Below are positions 1 to 8,379 of a stretch of DNA of 45,764 nt, one piece after another. The stretch is taken from the NCBI GenBank assembly GCA_028282245.1, contig JANQIL010000009.1, positions 1-45,764 on the forward strand, written 5' to 3'. Every line of letters begins with the position of its first letter. Within the stretch, counting starts at the first letter, position 1. Origin of the DNA: Magnetospira sp. Its GTDB lineage: Bacteria > Pseudomonadota > Alphaproteobacteria > Rhodospirillales > Magnetospiraceae. A program made the position numbers and the translations under genes. The notes below the pieces were generated by a model, which worked only from the letters and a program-made list of their open reading frames with translations, did not search any database and was not told the origin of the DNA.

Positions 1-230
1 TGCGGAAGGGTTTCCAGATAGAACCGGCGCACCTCGGCGACGCCGCCCGGGCCGCGCGCGGCGACCTCGATCAAGCGGCCCTGGGGGGTCTCGAACACCA
101 CCGCGCCGTCGGTCGATTCCTCGAGCCCCGGCATCAGCGGCACATCCTCGATATGGCCCAGGAAGGCGGCCCGACCCGGGTCGGCGGCGCCCAGCAATCC
201 TACGATCACCACGGCGATGAAACGGCGCAT
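1..230 (-). CDS. Secreted protein of unknown function, 3' end outside window
   Basis: Only the first 76 or so residues lie in the window; the gene continues past the left edge. It starts at an ATG (complement of 228-230) preceded by a good ribosome binding site (GAGGAGG). The N-terminus MRRFIAVVIVGLLGAA is a short basic stretch followed by a hydrophobic core, so a Sec signal peptide ending near GRAA is likely. The mature part begins FLGHIEDVPLMPGLEE and goes on with VVFETPQGRLIEV and FYLETLP. I believe small proteins of this look occur beside mutM in related alphaproteobacteria, but I know no function. It lies 32 bases downstream of mutM on the same strand and could be co-transcribed with it. 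Confidence 0.75.
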   Translation of the reverse strand, partial: MRRFIAVVIVGLLGAADPGRAAFLGHIEDVPLMPGLEESTDGAVVFETPQGRLIEVAARGPGGVAEVRRFYLETLP

Positions 231-262
231 CACTCCTCCTCGCGCGGTCCGCGTTTCATACC

Positions 263-1102
263 TTACCTCTGCCGCGCCGCACAGTGGAAAGTGGCCCGCC
301 CCGCCTGGACCATGCGGCGGATGCCGTCGGCGCGCCCGCAATCGCAGCCGGGACAGGGCCGTCCGGCGCGGCCGTAGACGGCGAATCCATGCTGGAAGTA
401 GCCCAGCTCGCCGTCCGGCCGCCGGTGATCGCGCAGGCTCGACCCGCCGGCCGCGATGGCCGCCTCCAGGACCCGGCGAATCGCCGCCGCGAGCCGGTCC
501 GCCCGCGCGCCGACGACGGTCGAGGCCCGGCGGCGCGGCGACAGGCCGGCCAGGAACAGGGCCTCGCAGGCGTAGATGTTGCCGAGCCCGGCGACCACCG
601 CCTGATCCAGCAGGGCCGGCTTGATCGGGCCGCGCCGGCCGGCCAGGCGGGCCGCCAGGGCGGCGCCGTCGAAGCGGTCGGAAAGCGGCTCCGGACCCAG
701 CGCGCGCAGCATGGGATGGGACTCCGGATCGCCCGGCGGCGCCCAGAGCATGAAGCCGAATCGGCGCGGGTCGTGGAACCGCACGCAGGTCCCGTCGTCG
801 GTGATCCAGTCCACGTGATCGTGCGGCCCGGGCGCCGGCGCCGCGCCCCCGCCGTGGACCCGGAACCGACCCGACATGCCGAGGTGGCAGATCAGGCAGA
901 TCCCGCGCTCGAATCCGACCAGCAGGTACTTGCCGCGCCGCCCGAGTCCCTCGACGCGGCGTCCCGCGAGACGGCGCGCGAAACCGTCCGGCAGCGGGAA
1001 CCGCAGGTCGGGGCGACGCGCCAGGACGGTGGCGACGCGCCGTCCTTCCAGCACCGGGGCGAGGCCCCGCCGCACGGTCTCCACTTCGGGCAGTTCGGGC
1101 AT
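263..1102 (-). CDS. mutM: Formamidopyrimidine-DNA glycosylase (Fpg)
   Basis: Base-excision repair enzyme that removes 8-oxoguanine and formamidopyrimidines and cuts the strand by beta/delta elimination. The 279-residue product starts [13 protein letters not shown], the invariant Fpg N-terminus in which Pro2 is the catalytic amine and Glu3 helps; a conserved Lys follows in RRGKYLLV near residue 57. The helix-two-turn-helix DNA-binding element is visible as [18 protein letters not shown]. The reading frame is open further upstream, but the PELPEVE start fixes the true one at 1102. The C-terminal zinc finger is odd: it has Cys residues in CPGCDC and one in TFHC, but the last ligand, normally in a CxxCQ ending, is Arg (HCAARQR). 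It is divergent from ubiE, with only 34 bases between the starts. Confidence 0.95.
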   Translation of the reverse strand: MPELPEVETVRRGLAPVLEGRRVATVLARRPDLRFPLPDGFARRLAGRRVEGLGRRGKYLLVGFERGICLICHLGMSGRFRVHGGGAAPAPGPHDHVDWITDDGTCVRFHDPRRFGFMLWAPPGDPESHPMLRALGPEPLSDRFDGAALAARLAGRRGPIKPALLDQAVVAGLGNIYACEALFLAGLSPRRRASTVVGARADRLAAAIRRVLEAAIAAGGSSLRDHRRPDGELGYFQHGFAVYGRAGRPCPGCDCGRADGIRRMVQAGRATFHCAARQR

Positions 1103-1136
1103 GCGAGGACAGTAGCGCGGGCGAACCTCTTCCGCT

Positions 1137-1916
1137 ATGGTCCAGGCCATGATCGAGGATGAGGACAGCCGGGCGCCGGGCGCCGCCACCACCCATTTCG
1201 GATATCGGACGGTGGGCGAGGACGAAAAGGCGCCCCTGGTCCGCGACGTGTTCGACAGCGTCGCCGGCCGATACGACCTTATGAACGACCTGATGAGCCT
1301 GGGCGTGCACCGGCTCTGGAAGGCCGGTTTCCTGGACAGGCTGCGACCGCGCCCGGACATGCGTCTTCTCGACGTGGGCGGCGGCACCGGCGATATCGCG
1401 TTCGGGTTCCTGGAGCGCGGCGGCGGCCGGGTCGATGTCTGCGACATCAACGCCGAGATGCTGGCGGTGGGACGCGATCGCGGACTCGATCGCGGACTCG
1501 TCGAGTCCATTTCGTGGACCACCGGCGACGCCGAATCGCTGCCGTTCCCGGACTCCGCGTTCGATGCCTACACCATCGCCTTCTGCATCCGCAACGTGAC
1601 CCGCATCGACCGGGCCCTGCGCGAGGCGCGTCGCGTGCTGCGTCCGGGCGGACGGTTCCTGTGCCTGGAATTCAGCCATGTGACGGTGCCCGGGCTGGAC
1701 CGCCTGTACGACGCCTACTCGTTCGCCCTGCTGCCGCGAGTCGGCCAGGCGGTGACCGGCAACCGGGACGCCTATCAATACCTCGTGGAAAGTATTCGCC
1801 GGTTCCCGGACCAGCAGGCCTTTGCCGCGATGATCGCCGACGCCGGCCTGGAGAAGGTGCGGGCGACCAACCTGTCGGGCGGCATCGCGGCCATCCACTC
1901 GGCCTGGCGGCTGTAA
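1137..1916 (+). CDS. ubiE: Ubiquinone/menaquinone biosynthesis C-methyltransferase UbiE
   Basis: SAM-dependent C-methyltransferase of ubiquinone synthesis (and menaquinone synthesis where present). Both family signatures are visible: [16 protein letters not shown] near residue 42 and the [15 protein letters not shown] block. The SAM-binding loop [11 protein letters not shown] begins at residue 79. The length, 259 residues, is normal. The first ATG (1137) has no clear ribosome binding site; an in-frame ATG at 1149 is equally possible. A perfect 12-bp tandem duplication at 1475-1498 gives the repeated peptide DRGLDRGL between the SAM loop and the next strand. ubiB follows after 13 bases, the usual alphaproteobacterial pairing, so the two are probably one transcript. 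Confidence 0.95.
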   Translation: MVQAMIEDEDSRAPGAATTHFGYRTVGEDEKAPLVRDVFDSVAGRYDLMNDLMSLGVHRLWKAGFLDRLRPRPDMRLLDVGGGTGDIAFGFLERGGGRVDVCDINAEMLAVGRDRGLDRGLVESISWTTGDAESLPFPDSAFDAYTIAFCIRNVTRIDRALREARRVLRPGGRFLCLEFSHVTVPGLDRLYDAYSFALLPRVGQAVTGNRDAYQYLVESIRRFPDQQAFAAMIADAGLEKVRATNLSGGIAAIHSAWRL

Positions 1917-1929
1917 CCCCGAACGCACG

Positions 1930-3465
1930 ATGATCCGCCTGACCCGCAACCTGGTCCGCCTGCTCAACATTGCCCGGACCCTGGCCCGCCGCGACGCCCT
2001 GTTCCTGCTCGAACGCCTGGACATCGCGCCCGGAGTGGCGCTGATCGCCCGCGCCACGGCGTTGCGCCGGGTGCCCGGGCGGCCCGGCCAGCGGCTGGCC
2101 CGCGCGCTGACCGACCTCGGCCCCACCTTCATCAAGCTGGGGCAGGTGCTGGCCACCCGGTCCGATCTGCTGGGCGACGAGATCGCGGCCGACCTGACCG
2201 GACTCCAGGACCGCCTGGAGCCCTTTCCGTTCGACCGGGCGCGCGACGCCATCGAGCGCGAGTTCGGCTGCCCGCTGGACACCCTGTTCTCCCACTTCGA
2301 GACGGTGCCGGTGGCCGCCGCGTCGATCGCCCAGGTCCATTTCGCGATCACCTCCGACGGCCGCGAGGTGGCGGTCAAGGTCCTGCGCCCGGATGTCGAG
2401 GACGCCTTCCGGCGCGATCTCGACCTGTTTCGTTGGGCGGCCGGCCTGATCGAGGCGACGCGGCCAGAGCTGCGCCGCCTGCGGCCGGTCGAATCGGTGC
2501 GCACCTTCGAGGAGATGGTGCGCTTCGAGATGGACCTCCGGTTCGAGGCGGCGGCGGCGGCCGAACTGGCCGAGAACTTCGCCGACGACGAGACCTTCCA
2601 CGTGCCGGCGATCGACTGGCGGCGCACCGGCCAGCGGGTGCTGACCACCGAGCGGGTGTACGGTATCCGGTTCGACGACCGGGCCGCCCTGCTCGCCGCC
2701 GGCCACGATCCAAGGACCGTGCTGACCAAGGCCTCCGCGGCGTTCTTCAACCAGGTGTTCCGCGACGGCCTGTTCCACGGCGACCTGCACCCGGGCAACA
2801 TGTTCGTGATGGCCGACGGCAACGTGGCGGTGGTCGATTTCGGCATCATGGGGCGACTCGATCGGTCGACCGGGCGTCACTTGGCGGAGATGCTGCTGGC
2901 GTTCCTGAACCGCGACTACCGGCGGGCCGCCGAGGTGCATTTCGAGGCCGGCTGGGTGCCGGCCGACAATTCGGTGGAGTCCTTCACCCAGGCCTGCCGG
3001 TCGATCGCCGAGCCGATCCTCGGCCTGCCGCAGAACGAAATCTCGATGGCCCGCCTGCTCGCCCAGCTGTTCCGGGTCACCGAGCATTTCCGCATGGAGA
3101 CGCAGCCGCAGCTTCTGCTGCTGCAAAAAACCATGCTGGTCGCCGAGGGGGCGGGGCGGCGACTCTGCCCGGACATCAACATGTGGCTGCTGGCGCGGCC
3201 GCTGATCGAGCAATGGATCGCCTCCAACCTGGGACCACAGGCGCGCATCCGCGATCTGGCGCAGGACACGGTCGATACCCTCAACCGGCTGCCGCGCACC
3301 GTCGCGGCGCTCGACGACATGCTGGCCGGCGCCGGCGGCGAGGGACTGCGGATTCACCCGGAAACCCTGCGCGCGCTGCGCGGCGGCGATCGCGCCTCGA
3401 ATGGAGTGCCGTTCTGGTTGGTCGCCGTCTTGACGACGGCCCTTGTCTTGGCCTTAATTCTTTAG
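1930..3465 (+). CDS. ubiB: UbiB, atypical ABC1/ADCK kinase-like ubiquinone factor
   Basis: Membrane-anchored atypical kinase/ATPase of the UbiB/COQ8 family, needed for ubiquinone biosynthesis. The 511-residue product has the family hallmark KxGQ as KLGQ at residues 69-72, an Ala-rich nucleotide loop (VAAASIAQVH), the invariant lysine in VAVKVLRP, and kinase-like catalytic and metal motifs in GDLHPGNMFV and VVDFGIMG. The C-terminus ends in a hydrophobic helix (FWLVAVLTTALVLALIL) that should anchor it in the inner membrane. It is 13 bases from ubiE. The unrecognised gene at 3511 follows after 45 bases and may share the transcript. Confidence 0.95.
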   Translation: MIRLTRNLVRLLNIARTLARRDALFLLERLDIAPGVALIARATALRRVPGRPGQRLARALTDLGPTFIKLGQVLATRSDLLGDEIAADLTGLQDRLEPFPFDRARDAIEREFGCPLDTLFSHFETVPVAAASIAQVHFAITSDGREVAVKVLRPDVEDAFRRDLDLFRWAAGLIEATRPELRRLRPVESVRTFEEMVRFEMDLRFEAAAAAELAENFADDETFHVPAIDWRRTGQRVLTTERVYGIRFDDRAALLAAGHDPRTVLTKASAAFFNQVFRDGLFHGDLHPGNMFVMADGNVAVVDFGIMGRLDRSTGRHLAEMLLAFLNRDYRRAAEVHFEAGWVPADNSVESFTQACRSIAEPILGLPQNEISMARLLAQLFRVTEHFRMETQPQLLLLQKTMLVAEGAGRRLCPDINMWLLARPLIEQWIASNLGPQARIRDLAQDTVDTLNRLPRTVAALDDMLAGAGGEGLRIHPETLRALRGGDRASNGVPFWLVAVLTTALVLALIL

Positions 3466-3510
3466 GGGAACCGGAAGACACCCCGCAAACGCTCGCCGCA
3501 AGGGGAACGC

Positions 3511-5004
3511 ATGACGGACGTCAACGGCCATAGCGAGGAAGATCTGCGAGCGTTCTGCCGGGCCCCCGAGGACTTCTACCGTCCGGAGTCCAAGGCCCTG
3601 ATCGGTCGCGTGCTGGCCCATTGGCTGGGCGAATCCTGCGTCACGCCGACCGAGCTGGTGAGCCTCGCGGCCCACCAGAAGCGCCTCGAGCTTGCCGGCA
3701 TGGCGCGCCGCAACGCGATCGACCGGATCGCCGGCGCGCAGGCCCGAACCGCCAAGATGCGCGGCGCCGACCGTATCCAGGAACTGACCAAGCTGGTCGA
3801 GGCCCAGCTTCAGGTGGCGAGCCGGCACGCCAACTGGGTGACCGACCACAGGATCGACAAGCTCGGCGTCGACGCGGTGCTCGCCGCGGCGCACGCCGAA
3901 TCGGCGTCCGACCCTTGGATGTCCGAGGCTCGCCTCCTGGCCGCGCTGTCCCAGGCCCTGAGCGACCTCAACCGCTGGGATCACAAGATCGCCCGGCTGC
4001 TCGACCTGATCGATGGAGCGCGGTCGAGCGACGCCCTGAGCTACCTGGATGCCCTGATGGGCGAGGTGCTGGCGAGTCCGGACGCGACCGACATCCTGCT
4101 CGACCGCCCGGACAGCCTGCGGACCCAACTCCAGGACATCATTGCCCTGATCGCCGGCCAGCCGGCGCCGCGCGACGACCTGCAACCAGCGGTTTCGCGC
4201 TTGCAGAAGGCGATCGCCGAGCGCGCCCTCGACAAGACCCGGTCCGGTCTGGTCGACGCAATGGCCCGTCATCTGACGTCGCCGCAGGCGCTGACCCGGG
4301 AGTTCGAGGCCACGCCGGCCAATCAGGAGGCGAGGATCGAGGAACTGAAGGCGGTCGGCGGCGTTTACCGCGAGATGCTGTCGTCGCCGGTGACGATCGT
4401 CGATCCGCGCCTGACCCAGGCGTTCGAGGTTCGGATGAGCCGGGTGTTCAACGAAGACTCGATGACCGACCTGCTGCGCGGCCGGCCGTTGGGCGATCAG
4501 GTGGACCTGCTCGGCGTGTTCCAGGATCACGTGATCGGCGCGCGGGCGGTTGGCCTGGTGCAGGCAACCGTGGAGCGCCTCTATTCGGACGACCGGCTGC
4601 CCGACAAGCTGCTGGACATCGGCGGCGAGCCGATCGATCGCATCCGCCGGCTCGGCAGGGCGGCCCGTACCCTCGACGCCTCCGAAATCCCCGAACTGTT
4701 CAAGCAGTCGATGCTGGACAAGCTGGAAGCCTATCAATCCGAATTGCTGCGCAAGGCCAACCTGCTGGGCCTTATTCACAAAGGGCCGCAATCCAATACC
4801 GCGAAGGGCCTGGCCCTGCTCGACCTGTGCGGCAAGGCCTGCCTGATCCCCGGACGCAATCTGGAGGCGGCCCACAAACTGACCCGGCACTTCCTGGCCC
4901 AGAGCGATTTCCTGCCCGGGTTCCTCCAGGGCGCGCAGGGCAGGGAACGCGACCGCCGCATGGCGATATTGAAAAATAAGTTGAAAATTTCTGGGTTATC
5001 CTAA
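3511..5004 (+). CDS. Conserved-looking protein of unknown function, mostly helical
   Basis: I do not recognise this 497-residue protein. It begins MTDVNGHSEEDLRAFC after a strong ribosome binding site (AAGGGGAA). There is no signal peptide and no membrane helix, so it should be cytoplasmic. The sequence reads as almost all alpha helix, with many heptad-like Leu/Ala stretches (for example around residues 50-105 and 205-245) and a basic C-terminus (RERDRRMAILKNKLK). Codon use is like the neighbours until the last 15 codons, which turn AT-rich as the gene runs into the AT-rich spacer. No catalytic motif is obvious. Its position after ubiB may mean co-transcription, but the spacer after it probably ends that unit, because coaBC has its own promoter. 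It could be a regulatory or scaffold protein; that is a guess. Confidence 0.8.
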   Translation: MTDVNGHSEEDLRAFCRAPEDFYRPESKALIGRVLAHWLGESCVTPTELVSLAAHQKRLELAGMARRNAIDRIAGAQARTAKMRGADRIQELTKLVEAQLQVASRHANWVTDHRIDKLGVDAVLAAAHAESASDPWMSEARLLAALSQALSDLNRWDHKIARLLDLIDGARSSDALSYLDALMGEVLASPDATDILLDRPDSLRTQLQDIIALIAGQPAPRDDLQPAVSRLQKAIAERALDKTRSGLVDAMARHLTSPQALTREFEATPANQEARIEELKAVGGVYREMLSSPVTIVDPRLTQAFEVRMSRVFNEDSMTDLLRGRPLGDQVDLLGVFQDHVIGARAVGLVQATVERLYSDDRLPDKLLDIGGEPIDRIRRLGRAARTLDASEIPELFKQSMLDKLEAYQSELLRKANLLGLIHKGPQSNTAKGLALLDLCGKACLIPGRNLEAAHKLTRHFLAQSDFLPGFLQGAQGRERDRRMAILKNKLKISGLS

Positions 5005-5038
5005 ACTTAAAGTTCACACCAAATTAGGTGTTCCATAT

Positions 5039-5062
5039 AAATCGCACAAGAAATTGCGATTT
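5039..5062. repeat. Perfect 8-bp inverted repeat in AT-rich spacer
   Basis: AAATCGCA at 5039-5046 and TGCGATTT at 5055-5062 form a perfect dyad around an 8-base loop. A smaller dyad (ACACC 5016-5020 with GGTGT 5027-5031) lies just upstream. Both sit in the unusually AT-rich spacer 5005-5185. They could act as a terminator for the preceding gene (though without a clean T-run), an operator for the coaBC promoter, or RNA structure. The dyad itself is certain; its role is not. Confidence 0.6.
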
Positions 5063-5117
5063 GATGCGAATTTTCCGCGTTCAAACGAAGTTTTTTTCCG
5101 TGGCGACGATAAAAATG

Positions 5118-5144
5118 TTGCACGGTATCAAACAGGCGTATAAT
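5118..5144 (+). promoter_or_regulatory. Sigma-70-like promoter for coaBC operon
   Basis: TTGCAC (5118-5123) and a perfect TATAAT (5139-5144) are separated by 15 bases, shorter than the ideal 17. They lie about 42 bases before the coaBC start in an AT-rich island. This is the only consensus -10 box between ubiB and the liv genes, so it may drive coaBC-dut-Rrf2-cysK-moeB. Confidence 0.6.
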
Positions 5145-5185
5145 TCAATAACATAGAATTCTCGTTAATTTTGGGATCGTCCACC

Positions 5186-6391
5186 GTGCTCGACGGGAAA
5201 CGAATACTTCTCATCATCGCCGGGGGGATCGCCGCCTACAAGGCGCTCGACCTGATCCGCCGGCTGCGCGAGGGCGGCGCCGAGGTGAGATGCATCCTGA
5301 CGCGATCGGGCGAGCAGTTCGTGACTCCGCTCGCGGTCTCGGCCCTGAGCGGCGACAAGGTCTATCGGGATCTGTTCTCGCTGACCGACGAGGCCGAGAT
5401 GGGACACATCCGGCTGGCCCGCGATCCCGACATGATCGTGGTCGCCCCGGCGACCGCCGACCTGATGGCGCGGATGCGGGTCGGGCGGTCCGACGACCTG
5501 GCCGCGGCGGTGTTGCTGGCGACCGACAAGCCGGTGCTGCTGGCGCCGGCCATGAACCACCGCATGTGGCTGCATCCGGCGACCCGCAACAACCTCGCGG
5601 TGCTGGAATCGCGCGGCGTCCTGCGGGTCGGACCGGACTCCGGCGACATGGCCTGCGGCGAGCACGGCGTCGGCCGGATGGCCGAGCCGGCGGCGATCGT
5701 CGCCGTGGTGACGGCGCGGCTGGCCGGCTCCGGACGGCTGGCCGGACGCCGCGCCCTGGTCACCAGCGGACCGACCATCGAGGCGATCGATCCGGTGCGC
5801 TTCATCGCCAACCGGTCGTCGGGCAAGCAGGGTCACGCGGTGGCCGCCGCGCTGGCCCACCTCGGCGCCCGGGTGACCCTGGTCAGCGGCCCGGTCGACC
5901 TCGACGATCCGCCCGGGGTGGCGGCGATCCACGTGGATTCGGCCGAGCAGATGCTGGCCGCCTGCCGCGCCGCCCTGCCGGTCGACGTGGCGGTCTGCGC
6001 GGCGGCGGTCGCCGACTGGCGAATCGCCAACCGGGCCGACCAGAAGATCAAGAAGGGCGACGACGGTCCGCCGTCATTGGATCTGGTCGCCAACCCGGAC
6101 ATCCTGGCCACCCTGTCGCGGCCGGGTCCCGGCCGGCCGATCCTGGTCGTCGGCTTCGCCGCCGAAACCTCCGACCTGATCGAGAACGCGCGCGTCAAGC
6201 GGGACCGCAAGGGCTGTGACTGGATCGTCGCCAATGACGTGTCGCCGGCCAGCGGCACCTTCGGCGGCGACCACAACAAGGTGGTGCTGATTTCCAACGA
6301 CGCGCCCAGCGAATGGCCGCGCATGGACAAGCGCGCGGTGGCGGAACGGCTGGCCGAGCGGATCGCCGACGCCCTGGAGGCGGCGTCATGA
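5186..6391 (+). CDS. coaBC: Bifunctional phosphopantothenoylcysteine decarboxylase / phosphopantothenate-cysteine ligase
   Basis: Two consecutive steps of coenzyme A synthesis: ligation of cysteine to 4'-phosphopantothenate (CoaB, C-terminal half) and FMN-dependent decarboxylation to 4'-phosphopantetheine (CoaC, N-terminal half). CoaC features visible are the flavin-binding start KRILLIIAGGIAAYKALDL, His74 in MGHIRLA, the PAMNHRMW motif and the catalytic Cys in GDMACGEHG. CoaB features are ALVTSGPTIEAIDPVR, NRSSGKQGHA and KIKKG. I place the start at GTG 5186 (MLDGKRILL, 401 residues), where family members usually begin, with GGGA nine bases upstream; a TTG at 5171 would add five residues. The stop overlaps the dut start (ATGA, 6388-6391), so the two are translationally coupled. 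Confidence 0.95.
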   Translation: MLDGKRILLIIAGGIAAYKALDLIRRLREGGAEVRCILTRSGEQFVTPLAVSALSGDKVYRDLFSLTDEAEMGHIRLARDPDMIVVAPATADLMARMRVGRSDDLAAAVLLATDKPVLLAPAMNHRMWLHPATRNNLAVLESRGVLRVGPDSGDMACGEHGVGRMAEPAAIVAVVTARLAGSGRLAGRRALVTSGPTIEAIDPVRFIANRSSGKQGHAVAAALAHLGARVTLVSGPVDLDDPPGVAAIHVDSAEQMLAACRAALPVDVAVCAAAVADWRIANRADQKIKKGDDGPPSLDLVANPDILATLSRPGPGRPILVVGFAAETSDLIENARVKRDRKGCDWIVANDVSPASGTFGGDHNKVVLISNDAPSEWPRMDKRAVAERLAERIADALEAAS

Positions 6392-6849
6392 CGGCGATCG
6401 GGGTACCGATCCGGCGGCTGCCGCACGCCCGCGATCTGCCGTTGCCGGCCTACGCCACCGGCGGCAGCGCCGGAATGGACCTGGTGGCCGCGACGCCGGC
6501 CGACCTGACCCTCGCCCCGGGCGACCGCGCCGCGATCCCCTGCGGCATCGCGCTGGCCCTGCCGGAGGGCTTCGAGGGGCAGGTGCGGGCGCGCTCCGGA
6601 CTCGCCCTGCGGCACGGCATCGGCCTTGTCAACGCCCCGGGCACCATCGACGCCGACTACCGGGGCGAGGTCGCGGTGATCGCGATCAACCTGGGGGATT
6701 CGCCCTTCGTCATCGAGCGCGGCATGAGGATCGCCCAGCTAATCGTCGCGCCGGTGGCCGCCGTAAGGTGGACCGAACTCGACGTCCTTCCCGAGAGTCG
6801 GCGCGGATCCGGCGGATTCGGCTCGACGGGCCTCAGCCAAGGAGACTAG
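6388..6849 (+). CDS. dut: Deoxyuridine 5'-triphosphate nucleotidohydrolase (dUTPase)
   Basis: Hydrolyses dUTP to dUMP and pyrophosphate, keeping uracil out of DNA and feeding dTMP synthesis; works as a homotrimer. All five dUTPase motifs are present in the 153-residue product: AGMDLVA (1), RSGLA (2), GTIDADYRGEV with the catalytic Asp (3), RIAQLIV (4), and the C-terminal P-loop-like RGSGGFGSTG (5). The start is fixed by the ATGA overlap with coaBC; the frame is open further upstream but without family similarity. The coaBC-dut pairing is widespread in bacteria. The Rrf2 gene starts 7 bases after the stop. Confidence 0.96.
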   Translation: MTAIGVPIRRLPHARDLPLPAYATGGSAGMDLVAATPADLTLAPGDRAAIPCGIALALPEGFEGQVRARSGLALRHGIGLVNAPGTIDADYRGEVAVIAINLGDSPFVIERGMRIAQLIVAPVAAVRWTELDVLPESRRGSGGFGSTGLSQGD

Positions 6850-6856
6850 GAAACAC

Positions 6857-7312
6857 ATGCTTCGTCTATCAAAGAAGATGCTGTTTGCCATCGAGGCGGT
6901 GCTCGACATCGCCTACCACGCCGGAGCGGAACCGGTCCAGAGCCGCGAGATCACCCGCCGCCAGGGCATTCCGCGCCGCTACCTGGAACAGGCCCTGCAA
7001 CAGTTGGTGCGGGCCGGCATCCTGATCGGGGTGCGCGGTCCGCGCGGCGGCTATCGGCTGGCCCGCGAGCGCAGACGGGTGACGATCGGCGAGATCGTCG
7101 GCGTGGTCCGCAAGATGGAGACCGGCGAGGACCCGATCCAGGACCCGGCCGGCTCCGACCTCGGGCACCGGGTGGTGCGGCCGCTGTGGCAGGAACTCCA
7201 GGACAGCGTGATGAAACAGCTCGACTCGATCACCATCGACGACCTGTGCCAGCGCGCCAACCGCGCCGGCATCGTCAGCGAGGGTCGCAAGAACATAGAT
7301 TTCTCGATTTGA
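6857..7312 (+). CDS. Rrf2-family transcriptional regulator, probably of cysteine metabolism
   Basis: A 151-residue winged-helix repressor of the Rrf2 family (IscR, CymR, NsrR relatives). The start MLRLSKKMLFAIEAV and the helix-turn-helix plus wing (REITRRQGIPRRYLEQALQQLVRAGILIGVRGPRGGYRLAR, given here in two parts: residues 30-49 recognition region, 50-70 wing) are typical. IscR and NsrR carry three closely spaced cysteines for an Fe-S cluster; this protein has a single cysteine (Cys131), so it should be a cluster-free member like Bacillus CymR. It lies directly upstream of cysK. In Bacillus, CymR works with CysK to repress cysteine genes, so a similar role is a reasonable inference. The ribosome binding site GGAGA overlaps the end of dut. 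Confidence 0.88.
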   Translation: MLRLSKKMLFAIEAVLDIAYHAGAEPVQSREITRRQGIPRRYLEQALQQLVRAGILIGVRGPRGGYRLARERRRVTIGEIVGVVRKMETGEDPIQDPAGSDLGHRVVRPLWQELQDSVMKQLDSITIDDLCQRANRAGIVSEGRKNIDFSI

Positions 7313-7319
7313 GCATGCG

Positions 7320-7338
7320 TGTTCGGCCCGCGTGAACA
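7320..7338. promoter_or_regulatory. Inverted repeat between Rrf2 gene and cysK, candidate operator
   Basis: TGTTC (7320-7324) and GAACA (7334-7338) form a 5-9-5 dyad in the 78-base spacer before cysK. An autoregulated Rrf2 protein would be expected to bind a dyad near its own gene or its target. I see no clear promoter next to it, so this is weak. Confidence 0.25.
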
Positions 7339-7390
7339 GGCGGCCATGTCGCCAGGCGCCGCGCACCAGCGACAGAAGCAGGGGAGACTC

Positions 7391-8374
7391 ATGACCACCG
7401 CCACCAAACCGAGGACCGGCGATATCCCGCGGGGCCGCATCTACGACAACATCACCGAGACCATCGGCAACACGCCGCTGGTCCGCCTGGCCAAGCTGGG
7501 CGCCGATCTGAGCTGCGTCGGACACCTGCTCGGGAAATGCGAGTTCTTCAACCCGCTTGGCTCGGTCAAGGATCGGATCGGCCTCGCGATGGTCGAGGAC
7601 GCCGAAGCCAGGGGCGTGCTCGGACCCGGCTCGGTGATCATCGAGCCGACCTCGGGCAACACCGGAATCGCCCTGGCCTTCGTCTGCGCCGCCAAGGGCT
7701 ACCGCCTGATCCTCACGATGCCGGAAAGCATGTCGGTCGAGCGCCGCAAGATGCTGGCCCTGCTCGGCGCCGAGATCGTGCTGACATCGGCCACCTGCGG
7801 GATGACCGGGGCGGTCGAGAAGGCCGAGGAGCTGCTGGAGGAGATCGACGGCGCGATGATGCCGCAGCAGTTCAACAACCCGGCCAATCCGGCCGTCCAC
7901 GCGCGCACCACGGCGGAGGAGATCTGGACCGACACCGAGGGCCGGGTCGACGCGGTGGTCTCCGGGGTCGGCACCGGCGGCACCATCACCGGTCTCGCCC
8001 AGGTCTTCAAGCAACGCAATCCGGATCTGCTGATGGTCGCCGTCGAGCCGGAGGACAGCCCAATCCTGCAGGGCGGCGTGCCCGGACCGCACATGATCCA
8101 GGGCATCGGCGCCGGTTTCGTGCCCGAGGTGCTCGACATGGACCTGGTCGACGAGGTGCTGTCGATCGGCAACGAGACGGCCTTCGCGATGGCCCGCCGA
8201 ACGGCCCGCCTGGAGGGGCTGCCGATCGGCATCTCGTCGGGCGCCGCCCTGGCCGCCGCCGCCGAGGTGGCGTCGCGCAAGACCATGGCCGGCAAGAACG
8301 TGGTCGTCGTCCTGCCGTCGTTCGCCGAGCGCTACCAGTCGACGCCGCTGTTCGACCACCTGGGGCTAGAGTAG
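7391..8374 (+). CDS. cysK: Cysteine synthase A (O-acetylserine sulfhydrylase)
   Basis: PLP enzyme that makes L-cysteine from O-acetylserine and sulfide. The 327-residue product has [10 protein letters not shown], the PLP lysine Lys60 in NPLGSVKDR, the substrate loop TSGNTG, the phosphate-binding GTGGT loop, and a C-terminal [10 protein letters not shown] block typical of CysK. The start at ATG 7391 follows GGGGAGA at ideal spacing; the upstream in-frame extension does not look like protein. It lies after the Rrf2 regulator and 5 bases before moeB. Linking cysteine synthesis to a sulfur-carrier activating enzyme makes sense, because cysteine is the sulfur donor for thiocarboxylate formation. 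Confidence 0.95.
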   Translation: MTTATKPRTGDIPRGRIYDNITETIGNTPLVRLAKLGADLSCVGHLLGKCEFFNPLGSVKDRIGLAMVEDAEARGVLGPGSVIIEPTSGNTGIALAFVCAAKGYRLILTMPESMSVERRKMLALLGAEIVLTSATCGMTGAVEKAEELLEEIDGAMMPQQFNNPANPAVHARTTAEEIWTDTEGRVDAVVSGVGTGGTITGLAQVFKQRNPDLLMVAVEPEDSPILQGGVPGPHMIQGIGAGFVPEVLDMDLVDEVLSIGNETAFAMARRTARLEGLPIGISSGAALAAAAEVASRKTMAGKNVVVVLPSFAERYQSTPLFDHLGLE

Positions 8375-8379
8375 CCGGC

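Noticed and set aside
4996-5004. TTATCCTAA as a DnaA box
   Set aside because: Only seven of nine bases match TTATNCACA, it overlaps the end of a coding sequence, and there is no cluster of similar boxes.
7319-7390. An N-terminal extension of cysK
   Set aside because: ATG 7391 has an ideal ribosome binding site and matches the family start; the upstream codons contain a dyad and no similarity.
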